Assembly (NCBI RefSeq): GCF_030272615.1
Contig: NC_081409.1
Coordinates: forward strand, 26,607,406-26,671,405
DNA: 64,000 nt
From: Cryptomeria japonica
Taxonomy: Eukaryota > Streptophyta > Pinopsida > Cupressales > Cupressaceae
Direction: 5' to 3'
A model generated the notes under the pieces. That model worked only from the letters and a program-made list of their open reading frames with translations. It was not told the DNA's origin and made no database searches. This document shows, piece by piece, positions 11,385 to 23,523 of this stretch (position 1 is its first letter; every line of letters starts with the position of its first letter). The position numbers and the translations under genes are program-made.

Positions 11385-11850
11385 TGTGAGATTTTGCCAA
11401 GATCAAGAGCTCAATGAAAAGTACAATAGAGAGACAAAATAGATGATAGGAATAAACTGTATTCTATCAAGATGAAAATAATGATCAACTGGATCATCAA
11501 TCAATCAATTACATACAATGAATATGAGCCTGCTTATATAAGCAAGGCTATATGGATATGTGAGCACACAAACATGACATGTGGCTCAATAAGAAACAAG
11601 GGTAGGTAGAAAATAGGTGTGGTAGGTAGGAGAAACAATATAATATTCCACATGAGGTGGATCACCCACCGAATGTGGAATGTAACAACAAGATAAGACC
11701 ACAAAAGGTGGAAATTATCCTACACACACTATCCCAATGTGGCACAAACACCCAAGTGTCTCATACCCAAACTACTATGATATGCATGTACCTAAGTAAA
11801 CTTAAGTAAGGTGTAATAATATCCAACATGAATAAATAATTACACCACCA
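11385..11850 (-). repeat. 3' LTR of element C
   Basis: It starts TGTGAGATTTTGCCAAGATC and ends ATTACACCACCA. On the minus strand it carries GCTTATATAAGC-like TATA sequence near 11535. It is shorter than its partner because it lacks a 24-bp tandem copy in the 'ggtaggtagaaaataggtgt' region. Confidence 0.9.
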
Positions 11851-11862
11851 CCCCCCCTTAAG
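11851..11862 (-). other. Polypurine tract of element C
   Basis: CCCCCCCTTAAG on the plus strand, read CTTAAGGGGGGG on the minus strand, abuts the 3' LTR. The same tract occurs at 26375 in element F. Confidence 0.75.
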
Positions 11863-12192
11863 TGCAACTTAGGGGAATGCACTTGAGTCTACAATGCAAC
11901 TAAGCAATGCAAGATGGGTCTCGGCTACTAGGACATGTTAGGTACCCATGTACAAATGCAAATGCATGCAAACAAATGCAATGAAATCTCTCACAAAGTG
12001 GGGAAAGAGACAAAAATCCAATGGGAAAAAACCCTCCCCCAAAAGAGAGATGAAAAATATATATACATATAATTCTCAAAGAAGTGTGTGAGGAACAAAA
12101 CCCCATGTGAGGAAAAAGTCACCCCCATACGAGAGAAGAAGAGAGACTAGGCAGCCCCCCCTCAATGTAGATTCTACACCAATGATAGAAAC

Positions 12193-12772
12193 TCAATGAT
12201 GAATGAAGAAACTGCTCCACAAACATCGAACAACGTTCCTCCCCTTGGGAAGAAACAAAACCAAAGGTGTATCCATGAAGTCTCCCCAATCATGAAGGGA
12301 AGATGTAGGAAAACAACTCATGATGAATGAAGTCTCTAAAAACTGCTCAAGTGTCCCCATGTTGATGATGGAAGTTACCCCCTCCAAAGGTGGTGAACTA
12401 CTCCACACTGCTAAAAAAGGCACTCCAAGATCGAGTGGAGAATAATGTAGAACAATATCCAAAGAATCACATGTCTCCTCAAAGAATAAAGAGACCGCCT
12501 CCAACTGTTGTACAAAAGTATCCACAATCATGTCAACCTCGAAAGAAGGATCATGTAGAGAATGCACAAGAGGGTCAGAGTGTTCCCTCACAGTAGTTGA
12601 CAAAGGATCGTCTTCATCAAAGAGAAGATGAATGTCATCAATGATGTCTGCCAAATCTACAATGTAGGACTCCACAAACAAACATGCAATGTTTGTCAAG
12701 TAGTCATCCCAATGAACGGAAGTTGGAAGACATGAAATATCGTGCTGCACTGAATCATAAGAGGCAAAATTG
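12193..12772 (-). pseudogene. Element C acidic ORF of unknown function
   Basis: An open frame of about 185 codons follows the protease remnant in another frame and occupies the place where integrase and reverse transcriptase should be. It is rich in Asp, Leu and Ser (for example ADIIDDIHLLFDEDDPLS) and has no recognisable domain. It could be frameshifted remnant sequence or newly acquired DNA. 11863-12192 between it and the LTR is noncoding, like the 3' end of element F. Confidence 0.4.
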
Positions 12773-12773
12773 T

Positions 12774-14283
12774 CACACTAGTTGCATCATCGGGTGCAAT
12801 AGGTGATGTGATATCAAGAGGAGATGAAATGTAGGGCTCAATAACGGGGTCACATGTGAGAACACCCAAGTTCAAGTACCCAAAGTTCTCCTCAAAATCT
12901 GAATCACCAACATAGGAAGAATCGACCTCATCAATAGGACCAAAATGTGAAAAGGAGTACAACCGAGATGCATGATCAATAATCCTTGTCACAATGATAG
13001 CTCTAGCCTCCAAGTCTCTGATGATAACTGAATTAGGTGTGAACTCCACAATTTTCCTAGTTGCCCCATGTGTGATATGATAGATGGAAAGAAGATTGTT
13101 TGTCAAATGGGGTACACACAACACATCATTGAAGGAGTTATCCCCAATGGCAATAGATCCTTTCCCAATCACATCCATGTATGTATGATTGCCCATCAAA
13201 ATCTGTGGCATGTGGCAAGGCTCAAATGAAGAGAACATAGACTGCAAATATGCCATATGATGAGAAGCCCCTGAATCTAGAAGTCATCTCCCTGAATCAT
13301 GACTTGTAGTAGCACAAAGAGCTTGTCCCTTTCCTTTATCTGTCCCAAAAGAGTGATCCTTTCCTTTATCCTTTTCTTTGGAAGAAGAAGCCGATGTAGA
13401 CATTCTAGAAGGTAGCTTGATTTTGTTCTTCTCAAGAAGATGCTTCAACTCATCAATATCCTTCGTGTAACAATGTTGTTCATCATGTCCCGACTTCTTG
13501 CAAATGCACAAAAAAGATTGTCCTTATATGATTTCCTCTTAGGTGAGTCACCTTATTGTGGAGAGGAGGATTGTGCTCCATCTTGTTGTGGTTTTGACTT
13601 AGGTTGCTTTTGATTCTTGCCTTTTCCTTGATTGCTTTGATTCCCTTTAGTAGCCACCAAAGCTTGTGACTTTGAAGATTTGAGAATCCCCATCTTAGTC
13701 AACTTAGATTGCTCAAGTATCAACATCTTAGTGAATGCATCAAAAGAGGGAGAAGTGTATGAGGAACCTTGAGCTAACCTATGGGTGTGAAAGCTAGATA
13801 CAAAGGCTACATACTCTAAAGGAAGCTTGTCCAACAAGTTGTAAACCAATTGAGCATCCTTTTTGTCAATTCCACAATCCTTTAGCTTTGCTCTTAGCTC
13901 AATTGATTTTGTGACATAATCTTGGATTGTATCAAAATCCTTGGGATCCAATGTTGTGAGTTCACTGTCAAGCTTGTAGCCCTTATCTCATCAACTTGTC
14001 CATACAATTTCTCATAAATATCCCAAGCCTTTTTAATTGTAGTACACTTATCAATGTGAAAAATGAGGTCATTTGATACATACTTTCTAAGAGTTCCAAG
14101 TGCCATAGAATTCTTAGTGAGTCATTCAATTTGAGCATTAGGATCAGCCTTAGGATTAGGTGGTGGTGTTATAGTTCCATTTACATAATGAATGAGTCCC
14201 TTTTCCATTAGTTTACTCCATGCCTTAATCTTCCATGATGCATAATTATGAGGAGTTAAAAGTGGAAATTTAGGAGAACCCAT
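12774..14283 (-). pseudogene. Copia Gag and protease remnant of element C
   Basis: Reading starts at ATG 14283 (MGSPKFPLLTPHNYASWKIK), the typical N-terminal Gag phrase 'L...NY..WK..M'. The capsid-like part continues in three frame pieces to 13553. It includes KKAWDIYEKLYG and the phrase LKDCGIDKKDAQLVYNLLDK. One zinc knuckle (CKKSGHDEQHC at about 13480) has lost its first cysteine context through a frame break. A protease-region segment follows (about 13256-12800, with VPHLTNNLLSI), but the catalytic D-S/T-G is not in an open frame. In-frame stops near 14119 and 13960 show it is inactive. Confidence 0.75.
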
Positions 14284-14340
14284 AGCACCAAAATGAAAAA
14301 AAAAAAAGATAGATAGAGGCACAATCACACAAGATACTCC

Positions 14341-15849
14341 CCCAAATTACTCAATCAAGAACCCCCCCCCAAAATGATGATTTGGCACCTTTATACATAG
14401 TGTGTATACAATGGGCCACTTGCAAAACAAGGCAAGGTGGACTTCTAATTTTAACTTTACAAATTCTCAAAATGAGATATAAGAGACTTCAACAAATACT
14501 ACAAGTGATCTAAACTGAGATCCAAGCAAAATACAAGTACCAAATAGGCCAAAAAAGACCAAATACTGAAAGTAAAATTTCTACTCAAAATCACTACAAA
14601 CTAATGGCAGATTATGAAAGTAGACGAAAAATTATGCACTTTTAAAAAATGGTACCTGAAAACGAGGTTGTATGACCCCAAACGAAGCCTCTAAAGTTGC
14701 AAAATTTGGGATTAGATAGGTACAGTCATGAAAATCTACAAATTATGAAAAATTCATCCATCAAATTGAGAAAATTCCTCCACCACTGCAAAGAGCACAA
14801 AATTCTAGCCCATTTTAAAAAACAATTGCACCAAAAAAGGAGCAAAAATGAGCAACATACGGCCTCCTGAAGTCGGACTGTGAAATCAAAAAGGCAAATG
14901 AGAGGGGGTCCAAAAAATTTCAAAATACTGCAGACATCAGTAAATGACGGTCTTAAATTTGACGCCCGTATGCCCGTAAAAAAAATTTCACCTCCCCCTG
15001 CATGGTTGTCAGTACTGTACAAATTGTACATGTGGCATTGACCAAGCTGGCACATGGCGGATGAGGTGTCTGATGTGTTCTGCTGACTAGGACTACCCTC
15101 GTGGCGATAAGTGGCATTGATGTGGTGGAAAGCAGGCGAGTTGTGGTCACCGTTGGGGAGGTCATAACCGACCAGAAAGGTGGGGCTCAGGGAGACGGCG
15201 GTCGCTAGGAAGCCAGAGCCGATGGGGCCAGGGCTGGAGCCAAGGTCGTCGTGAAAGGTGGTGGCCGTCAGAGAAGCCAGTGTTTCGGAAGGAGTAGCGG
15301 CCGACCAGAGCAAGCATGTCGGCGGGGGCAGGCAGCACTCGAGCCGAAAAACGCACGTCGACGAGAGCAACACGTTGATAGCGACGTGGGAGCCAGGAGG
15401 ACAACATGACTGCAGAGGAACTAGGTGGGGGCTGGTCGGGGTGGTGGCAGTACGGTCCCTGCAAAAATAAATGTTTGCAGAGGAAGTATGGGGAGCGGGG
15501 ACAGGGGTCCCCCCTAAAACAAAAAAAAAATGATTTTTTTTTTTTAATAAAAACTTTTACAATAATAAAATTCTACGAAATTTGTTTAAAAAAATAAATG
15601 GAAATAATACCAATTTCGTAGAAAAGATTTTTTTTTTTTGAAAATCCGTACAATAATAGCAAGATTTGCGAAATATTTTTTTCTCACCAAAACAGGTCGA
15701 GTTTATACTCGATTTTTATGGAAACGGCCTCCCAGATGTGATGGTGATGCCCAAAATATTGTATGATGCACCCAAAAAATGCAGATCCCCAAATATGAAA
15801 ATAGAAGCCTCCAGAATGTCTCCAAAAGACTAATCAAAGAATCCCTTTA
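14341..15849 (-). other. Long leader of element C with GC-rich island
   Basis: About 1.5 kb lie between the primer binding site and gag. ORFs at 14726-15470 on both strands arise because 15000-15480 is GC-rich; none has family motifs. Element F has a matching leader with its own GC-rich stretch (32240-32530). The region probably serves RNA packaging or translation of the element RNA. Confidence 0.6.
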
Positions 15850-15862
15850 GGCTCTGATACCA
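15850..15862 (-). other. Primer binding site of element C
   Basis: GGCTCTGATACCA on the plus strand is the complement of TGGTATCAGAGCC. It abuts the LTR at 15863 and shows that the element reads on the minus strand. Confidence 0.88.
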
Positions 15863-16352
15863 TGTGAGATTTTGCCAAGATCAAGAGCTCAATGAAAAGT
15901 ACAATAGAGAGACAAAATAGATGATAGGAATAAACTGTATTCTATCAAGATGAAAATACTGATCAACTGGATCATCAATCAATCAATTACATACAATGAA
16001 TATGAGCTTGCTTATATAGGCAAGGCTATATGGATATGTGAGAACACAAACATGACATGTGGCTCAATAAGAAACAAAGGTAGGTATAAAATAGGTGTGG
16101 TAGGTAGGTAGAAAATAGGCGTGGTAGGTAGGAGAAACAATATAATATTCCACATGAGGTGGATCACCCACTAAATGTGGAATGTAACAACAAGATAAGA
16201 CCACAAAAGGTGGAAATTCTCCTACACACACTATCCCAATGTGGCACAAACACCCAAGTGTTTCATACCCAAACTACTATGATATGCATGTACCTAATTA
16301 AACTTAAGTAAGGTGTAATAATATCCAACATGAATAAATAATTACACCAACA
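15863..16352 (-). repeat. 5' LTR of element C
   Basis: It starts TGTGAGATTTTGCC and ends ATTACACCAACA. It contains a 24-bp tandem duplication around 16085-16125 (ggtaggtagaaaatagg...) that the other LTR lacks. ATTCC follows as the target-site duplication half. Confidence 0.9.
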
Positions 16353-17171
16353 ATTCCAAGTTGGATTGTGACTCCTGTCAATTAAGTTGTTGTTTTCAAT
16401 TTTATAAGAATAAGTCATCCACATTGTTAGGGAGGATTGACAAGTGTTCAAAATAGTTTCTATGATGTAATTAGCCCACGCTCTTAGACTATGTATAAAG
16501 TCCAATTTTGTTACAGTTTGGGGGATCTTTTGCATCTGTGATATAAAGCTTAGAATTTTGATTAGCTAGATAAGTTACTACTATCTTTTTTATACCATTA
16601 AAGAATGAATAAAGTGATGATTGGCTATATTTTGAGCTAATACTAAGATGCATTCAAAGGTTTAAACCCTTAAGAAAGGTCCACTTGAGGTTGTGTAATC
16701 CTCTTTGTAGTTAGATTGATTAATTTAACATTAGTTAAGATTGTTCACTAATTTGATAGATTATTTATCATAATTATTTCTCTTCAATTAGATAGATAGA
16801 AAATATTCATGATATCGTGGTATAAATTTTAAATTAGAAGTTGTAGCATAGTCATAACACCACACTACCTACAACCATTGTTGGGTCACTTGCCAATTAC
16901 CCACAACAACTGTTGTGCAAATAGGTTTACATTCCAATATTGTCTCAGTTTCAAGTTAATTGTTGAAATTAATTAGTTCCCTTTACGCAACTAATAGACA
17001 ACTTAGAGAGTCTTTGGCAACACATATATGCCAACATTGTTCAAGTATATACATCCCTAGTTGATAATAAATGAACCCCTATTATAAGATTTATTGGTCC
17101 ATTAAGTGTATACATTGAGTTTTCTAAATTGACCTATTGTACCTAAAAGGAGTCAGTTAGGTGATACCAGT
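16353..17171. other. Unassigned AT-rich sequence
   Basis: No gene or repeat boundary is recognised. It may be a decayed upstream part (LTR or early gag) of the Copia fragment that starts at 17172, but I see no UBN2-type Gag motif in it. Confidence 0.4.
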
Positions 17172-18227
17172 ATGAAATCAGATGATGACGATGATGAAGT
17201 TGATCTTGTGGAAGAATTACTTTGTCTTGGCAAAGAGATAAAGAAGAAGAAGAATATCGTTGAAGAAGTCAAGGCTAAAGATAAATTAGCTCAAAATCTT
17301 GAAAAGGCAGAAAGGATAGTCAATGAATTAAAGCTTGAAATAGTAGAAGAAAAAAGGATGAAAGAAATTGTGTTGACAAAGAGGTTGCTAAATAGAGACA
17401 AGGATTGTGGAAAACTAGAGGCTACAATTGTTGCATTAACAAAGGATCTTGACAAAACAAATAATTTGTTGAAGATGAATTTGGAAGGAGTAAAAATATG
17501 TTGGATCAGATGATTGGGAGTTGAAGGTCACCACATATCAAAGCAAGCATTGGTTTCATTGAAGAACAAAAGGGAAAGAGTGCAAAACAATCTATGAAGA
17601 TAGTAGTAGAGAATTTAAAAGTTCTAAGTTAGAACAAATTGTGACAACTAAAGAGAGTAGAAAGTTGGATGATGGTTTCACTCAAGTTCAGAGGAAGAAT
17701 AGGAGATCCAGAAGGCAAGCACTGAGAGGACAAGGACTAAAGACTAGGTTCAATCATTTTGGTCATAGGCTTGTGGATTGTAGGAAAGGTTCGGTAAGAA
17801 GCAATAATTTTGTTAGTATAAATGTGTTTGCTCCATTGTTTGATTTCAATATTATTTGTCATAAATGCAACAACTATGGACACATTGCAAGAAATTGTAG
17901 AAGCAATTTTATCAGTTATCCTATGTTGCAAATTAAAGAAAACAACACAATGAATCAAAGAAGTAGTTCTAGAAAGGTGTGGAAGAGGAAACCTGAAGAA
18001 CAAAAGAAGATAAGTCTTTGGTAGCTCGGAATGCACTTCATGCTTAGAAGGAGAAGAATTTATGGATCATAGACAATGGATGTTCAACTCACATGATTGA
18101 AGATAAGGGTATATTCATGAATTTCAAGAAGTTTGATGGAAGAGATGTTAATTTTGGTAACAACTTTGTTGCCAAGATTGTTGGTAAGGGTACTTTGAGT
18201 CTCAATGGTGGTAAGATAAGGACCTAC
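17172..18227 (+). pseudogene. Copia fragment D, left half: Gag and protease start
   Basis: The segment opens with an acidic and then Lys/Glu-rich coiled coil (17172-17513), as in the Gag C-terminus of SIRE-like Copia elements. It continues with a basic stretch, an intact zinc knuckle CHKCNNYGHIARNC (about 17860-17905) and a protease region near 18065 with WIIDNGCSTHM, where the catalytic D-S-G is D-N-G. The reading is cut at 18227 by insertion of element E directly after 'aggacctac' and resumes at 34845-34850. Stops and shifts make it inactive. Confidence 0.75.
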
Positions 18228-20071
18228 TGATGGGAATATTGTCATTGATGTCAAATGGAATTGCTACCTGATGCACAGTTGTATATCCAGACATATATAC
18301 TAATAACCGTGGAGATTGATGAACATATTAATGTCAAAGTGATTTCATGGAGATTGATGAACATATTGATGTATAAGTGATTTCATGAAGATTAATGAAC
18401 ATATTGATGTATATTACCATATACCTACAACAGATAAACACAGTAGATGAACACAACAGGTATACATATCTACATGTACACCTACAACAATATGTACATA
18501 TATATCTATGCTATATACCTACAACAGATGAACACGGTAGTGAATCATCCCTGTGAGCTATGGTCAAACACACAAGGAGACCTGGAGAATACTTTCGAAT
18601 ATGCAATAGGTGTAACATTTAATTTGTATAGATTTGTGTCATCCAGCCAATCAAAAAAACTTAGAACCTCTGGCATAAAATCACACAAAGTTAGAATCAT
18701 GATCAAATAGTCACATGCGAAGGATGCATATATGAAGGTTTGCGATATATTAAAGCCACACATTGCAGATATATGCGTTGTTATATACTATCGGGTTCAT
18801 ACGTATAACTAATTTTGTGAAGAGAAAATGCTAACAATGACCAAGTTAAAGTATTTAGCGACAAATATATATGCTAACATAATCCTTAATTCTTAGTGGC
18901 AAGACATGACAAAGCAAAAGACAAAATCTCCTCAACAAGTCGAACCATAAGAGTCGATCAAGGAACAACACCAATGCTTGGACAAGAGTAAGTATGAGTT
19001 TGTTTAACTAACGAATCATAATCAATACAATTATGTATTGAAGAGATGTGATGCTTTTTTATAAAGCAAACAAAAAGGAGAGATGGAAACCGATAAGGAA
19101 AGACATGATCTTTCATATGAAAGGTTGTAAGTTATACATACTTATAATATGGAGAAAAAGAAAGAAATCAAATCTGATTTTTGAGAAAGACAATGCAGAG
19201 TTAGAGACTAAAATTATATGTGATTCTGTGCGGACAGAGGTAATTGATGCTGCCTGTATTCAAAATAGGGATGGTATAATCCCGAAAGTGTGAAGTTATC
19301 ACATATATTAAAACTATGTAGTGCTAAATTTAAATAAGATAAACTATTCATTGTGCTGGAAAGTTTGAACATAATTTATACGGTGTTGAAGGAAAAGTTC
19401 TAAGGCAAATGTGTATGTAACTCTGGGCAGATGTTGATACTGAGACATTAAAAGAATACGATCAGAAGAATCTGGTGTGTATAAATCTGATTCAAGATCA
19501 TAAGAAGAAATACGACTGTAATTGAATATACAGAAAGCATATTTATGTTGAGAAGAATATTAGAGTGATCTTTAGATAAATTCTATGGAAATTTGGAAGC
19601 AAAAGAAATACAAAGAATATGTTTGTTAAGAATAAAACAATAGACTAAGTGTCTCATTTGTGAAAAACTACTATTGATAATTTTTGTATATATAAGAATA
19701 TTCTTTGTGAAAAGAAAAGTTTATGTAACTTATATATTGCGATTTGCTGAGGAAACTATGATTAATATTTAATCAGTTTATTTTGGTGTGTGAATAGGGT
19801 AAAGGGTGAGCTTTATCCTTGTGAGTGGTAGCTCACTAAATTAGTGAAGGGGTTGGAGTTTCTTGTAGGTTGAAGCCTATGAATTGGAGTTAGGGAGTTA
19901 GGGCTTCCTGCAGGTTGGACCCTATGAAAAATAGTGAGAGGCGTTGGAGCTCCTTGTGGGATGTTGCCCACAAAAAGAGGTTGTGTACCTCTAAAAATTT
20001 TGTAAAATAAATTATTAAGTTATAATATAATGATTCACCCCCCCCCTCTTAGTATATTTGAGTACTCTTCA
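18228..20071 (+). repeat. Left LTR of element E
   Basis: It starts TGATGGGAATATTGTCA and ends AGTACTCTTCA. It contains a 38-bp tandem repeat (18313-18414), a TATA-like 'cttatatattg' near 19730, degenerate direct repeats of 'gttggagnnncttgtaggtt' at 19850-19960, and a short C run before the end. It matches the right LTR along its whole length once element F is removed. Confidence 0.88.
18313..18414 (+). repeat. 38-bp tandem repeat in element E LTR
   Basis: Units start at 18313, 18351 and 18389 with AGATTGATGAACATAT; the third is partial. The same three-unit array occurs in the right LTR at about 25750-25852, so it was present before the element inserted here. Confidence 0.85.
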
Positions 20072-20073
20072 AT

Positions 20074-20085
20074 TGGTATTAGAGC
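20074..20085 (+). other. Primer binding site of element E
   Basis: TGGTATTAGAGC, two bases after the LTR, is the Met-tRNA-complementary site with one C-to-T change. Confidence 0.85.
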
Positions 20086-20139
20086 GGGTTCCTTTGACAA
20101 GAGCCTTACAGCTCAAAGGAAGATCCTCTAGAGCACCAT

Positions 20140-21530
20140 GATAGATAGTTATGCTTCAGTTAGAAATCCAATTTTTGATGGAACAAACTATGATTTTTAG
20201 AGCATCAAAATGGTAGCCTTCTTGAATGCACTTGGCTTTGATGTATGGGAATCAGTGGTAGATGGTTATACACCTCCAACCACTCTACCAATTGATCAAG
20301 CAGGAAAGAGAAGAAGTGAGACTAATGCAAAAGAAAAACATGCCATTCTATGCAACCTTGTTGATTCTAAATTCATGAAGGTCATGCATTACAAATCAGC
20401 TAAGAGATCTAGGTAAAATTGAAGAACATGTATGAAGGAGATGAAAAGGTGAAGGAAGCAAAACTACAAACTCTTAGGGGGGAATTTGAAGATCTGAAAA
20501 TGAAGGAAGATGAAGATGTTGCAACTTATTTTCTTTGTGTGGATGAAATAGTAAATGCAGTCCAAGGTTTGGGTGAAGAAATTGAAGAGAAGTCCCTTGT
20601 TAGAAAATTGCTACAATCCTTGACAATGAAATTTGACTCCAAGATTTATGCGCTTGAAGAAATGAAAGATTTGGACAAGCTAATAAAGGATAAATTGTAT
20701 GGGATTCTCACAACCTATGAAATGAGAAGAGAATACAAGCCATCACAAAAGGAAGTAGCCTTCAAGGCATCAAAGAAGAAGGATAAACATCATGTACCAA
20801 ATGAAAGTTCAAGCAGTGAATCAGAAGAAACAACTGCTTACTTCATGAGAAAATTCAAAAAGGGTAAGAGCAAAAACAAAAGAAACTTCAGATGCTACAA
20901 TTGTGGGAAAATTGGACACTATGCTTTAAATTATCCTCAAAATGAAAGTGAAAGTAGTGAAGAGGAGAAGAAAACTTATTCCAAAAGGAAAGGCAAGAAA
21001 AAATATAAGAAGAACTACTCCAAACATAAGAATAGTCTATATTCTAAGAAAGACTCTAGCTCATCAGAAGAGAGTCTTGAAGATTGCTCTAGCAGTGATC
21101 AAGAAGAAATACTTTTCATGGCCATATTGGAAGAAAATGATGAAAGGGAGAAAGAAGAAGAACAAGATGTGAGTTGTATTGAAGAGGATGTAGATCTTGA
21201 AGAAGAGTTGTACTATGCCTACAAGAAAATTGAAAAGTTAAAGGAAAAGGTCTCAAAATACAAAACAAGATGTCAAGAATCAATTGAGCTTATAGAAGAC
21301 CTAAAAATGCAAATAGAAGAAGCCAAAAGAGTGGAGGAAATAACAATCAATCAGCTTAAGGAAAAATAAGAAGAATGCAGCAAATTAATAGAGGAAGTTG
21401 TCCTCTTAAAAGGGAATAAAGAACCTGTTGACTCTAAATTTTACCTTGGAAGCAAACAACCTTATGGGAAATTCAATGATGGGGGACCAATTGCAAAGGG
21501 TTCACTGAATGACCTCTAGCATTGAGAAGC
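20140..21530 (+). pseudogene. Element E Gag
   Basis: The frame begins near ATG 20140, continues as 20210-20416, and runs after a stop as 20419-21369. The UBN2-type Gag core is recognisable (LKMKEDEDVATYFLCVDEI, followed by LVRKLLQSLTMKFDSKIYAL). A zinc knuckle at about 20890-20935 (CYNCGKIGHYALNY) has lost its last cysteine to tyrosine. A long Ser/Glu/Lys-rich acidic tail with a coiled coil ends the open part. Stops at 20415 and 21367 and the altered knuckle indicate loss of function. The frame stays coding-like to about 21530. Confidence 0.82.
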
Positions 21531-21539
21531 TGACTCTTC

Positions 21540-22510
21540 CTTGTGGTTTTGAGAAAAGGGAAAAGAAGGAAACACCCAAAACAATAAAATCTAAACTATT
21601 GAGGCGATGCGCCAGAGCATTTTTCTAAGAAGACATGAGTATACAAAAACCCAAGAACATATGGTTTTTGAGCTCATTCAACATTTATATGTGAATCAGA
21701 AACACAATTAAGGCATAATTAAATTTCCTTGTAACATAAAGAAATACCCATCATGCATCTACCAGATAACAAGTGCAAAACATAGTTTAATCAGCAGAAT
21801 CTTAGATATATATTTCCAAATTTATTAGAATTCTAATAGAAAGCACAGAAGAAACCATCAGAGCATACTGAAAGAAATATCACAAAGGCCATAGGCACAG
21901 TTTGATCAATCTTCTTCAGAAAACAATAATAGTTTAAAAGGCTGAAATTCCTACTAAGAAAACTTAATTGTTTTTCTTCCAAAGTTCTAAACCCCTACAA
22001 CAGGGAGAAAAAAAACCATAAATAGAGTCGTGGCTCTGGAAACAGCTCCAAAATATGCCAAACAGGCATAACTGCCCCTGAACAGAAAAACTAAGCCGTG
22101 TCACCCCGAAGATCGCACCCAGCAAAATGGCCCCAAGACTCCACTCCCTGTCTGCGACAACCTTCATACCGACACAAACCGAAAAGATTTTGCTAACCGC
22201 AGAGGAAGATGCGATAGACTAGGAAATCTCTTCAAACAGAAACGTGCCCGCCAAAACATGAAGGTGCCAGGTAACCGCTCTCTTACCGCACTACAAGGTG
22301 GGCCCCGAAAAGGAAGCCTAGTCAGCAACATCTTTCCATTTATCTCCATCGCGCTACTCCAAAACTTAAACGCCAAATACAGATTGTTGGGGTAACATTG
22401 AGTTGACAATTGTCTTGTACACCTTGCACTGTTGGAAAGCTGAAAGGAAAAAATAAGCAACCCGGTCGAAAACTTAATTATGGGAATTTTAATGTGAATA
22501 GAACCTAAGG
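21540..22510. other. Foreign segment of about 1 kb between Gag and protease of element E
   Basis: Gag-like coding stops near 21530 and resumes with zinc-knuckle/protease-type sequence near 22560. The DNA between is unlike the element on either side and is more GC-rich around 22020-22360. Minus-strand open frames at 21964-22167 and 22164-22520 adjoin but have no motif I recognise. I see no terminal inverted repeats, poly-A or clear duplication, so its class is unknown. Confidence 0.5.
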
Positions 22511-22559
22511 AGTTTGACACATATCTTAACTCTCAAAGGCCCACAGTTACCAAGACATA

Positions 22560-23520
22560 TTCTGTGAAAAATCAAACAACAAGAACCACAAATTCCAAAA
22601 CCATGGATACCTCATGGAAGGTGGATAAAAGTAAAAGAAATAGAAGGAATTCTCAAGTGACTAGCTCTCCTTCAAATAAAGGGAGAGGGTCACTCAAAAG
22701 ACCATCACTTGTAACTAACAATCTTTATCTCTTTAATTGACATTGTTTTTCATGCTACATGTTTGGTCATTAAGCTATTAATTGTAGAAAATATACTAAT
22801 CCATTTTCTCCTTTAATGGATTGTAATATTATGTGCTACAAATGTCACAATTTTAGACACATAGCTCATTTTTGAAGAACTATCTTTGTTGATCCACCAA
22901 AGCAAAACACAAAGGAGATTGTACCTATCAAAAATGAGGTGTATCCCAAAATTACTTGGGAAAGAAAGCAGCAAGAAAAAGAGTTGGAATCCTTATTTGT
23001 TCAAATAGCTCTACATGCCAAAAAGAAGAAGGATAGATGGTATGTGGATAGCGATTGCTCAAGACATATGACATGTGATAAAAGAAAATTCATCACTTTT
23101 GAACCAGCAGATGAAGGTATGGTAAGATTTGGTGATAATACCAAAAGATAAATAAGAGGTAAAGGAACACTTAACCTAGATCATGGAAAAACCAAAACTG
23201 AAAAAATGTGTTATATGTTAAGGAACAAAAAGAAAATTTACTAAGTGTAAGTTAGCTTTGTGATCAAGGACATGTTGTAACTTTCTTGTCTAAAGAATGT
23301 GAAATTAAGAAGGATGGAAAACTAATTGCAAATGCCTATAGAACACCAAACAATTTATATATTCTAAATGAAGCAAAAAATAAAACTTGTAATTTAGCAC
23401 AAGAAGATGAAGTTGGTTATGGCACAAAAGACTAGGTCATATTAATTTTGAGAATCTGGTAAAGGTAAGTAAAAAGAAAGCAATAAGAGATATACCAAAA
23501 ATCACAAAGCCATCAAATAT
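22560..23520 (+). pseudogene. Element E second zinc-knuckle region and protease
   Basis: Zinc-knuckle-like sequences lie near 22745 (CFSCYMFGH) and 22830 (CYKCHNFRH). A protease active-site region follows at about 23030-23070 (WYVDSDCSRHMTCDKR), in which the catalytic D-S-G has become D-S-D. The frame is open at 22939-23151 and then broken. The integrase zinc-binding region follows near 23430-23540 (CKQCQLGKQ). Confidence 0.72.
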
Positions 23521-23523
23521 CAT

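Larger units (their letters stand above)
11385..16352 (-). mobile_element. Pol-less Copia element, minus strand (element C)
   Basis: Two LTRs of one family (11385-11850 and 15863-16352) enclose 4 kb on the minus strand. The flanks ATTCT and ATTCC are a target-site duplication with one change. The primer binding site sits beside the right LTR and the polypurine tract beside the left. Inside are a 1.5-kb leader, gag, a protease remnant and an acidic ORF; integrase, reverse transcriptase and RNase H are missing. The LTRs are the same family as those of F (25926-33259), which has the full gene set, so C looks like a deletion derivative mobilised by F-type elements. By eye the LTRs differ at about 12 positions plus one 24-bp duplication. 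Confidence 0.88.

Noticed and set aside
12390-12596. Plus-strand ORF opposite element C
   Set aside because: It is antisense to the acidic ORF of a minus-strand element and has no motif of its own.
14726-15597. Overlapping ORFs of 60-215 codons on both strands
   Set aside because: They lie in the untranslated leader of element C and are open only because that block is GC-rich.
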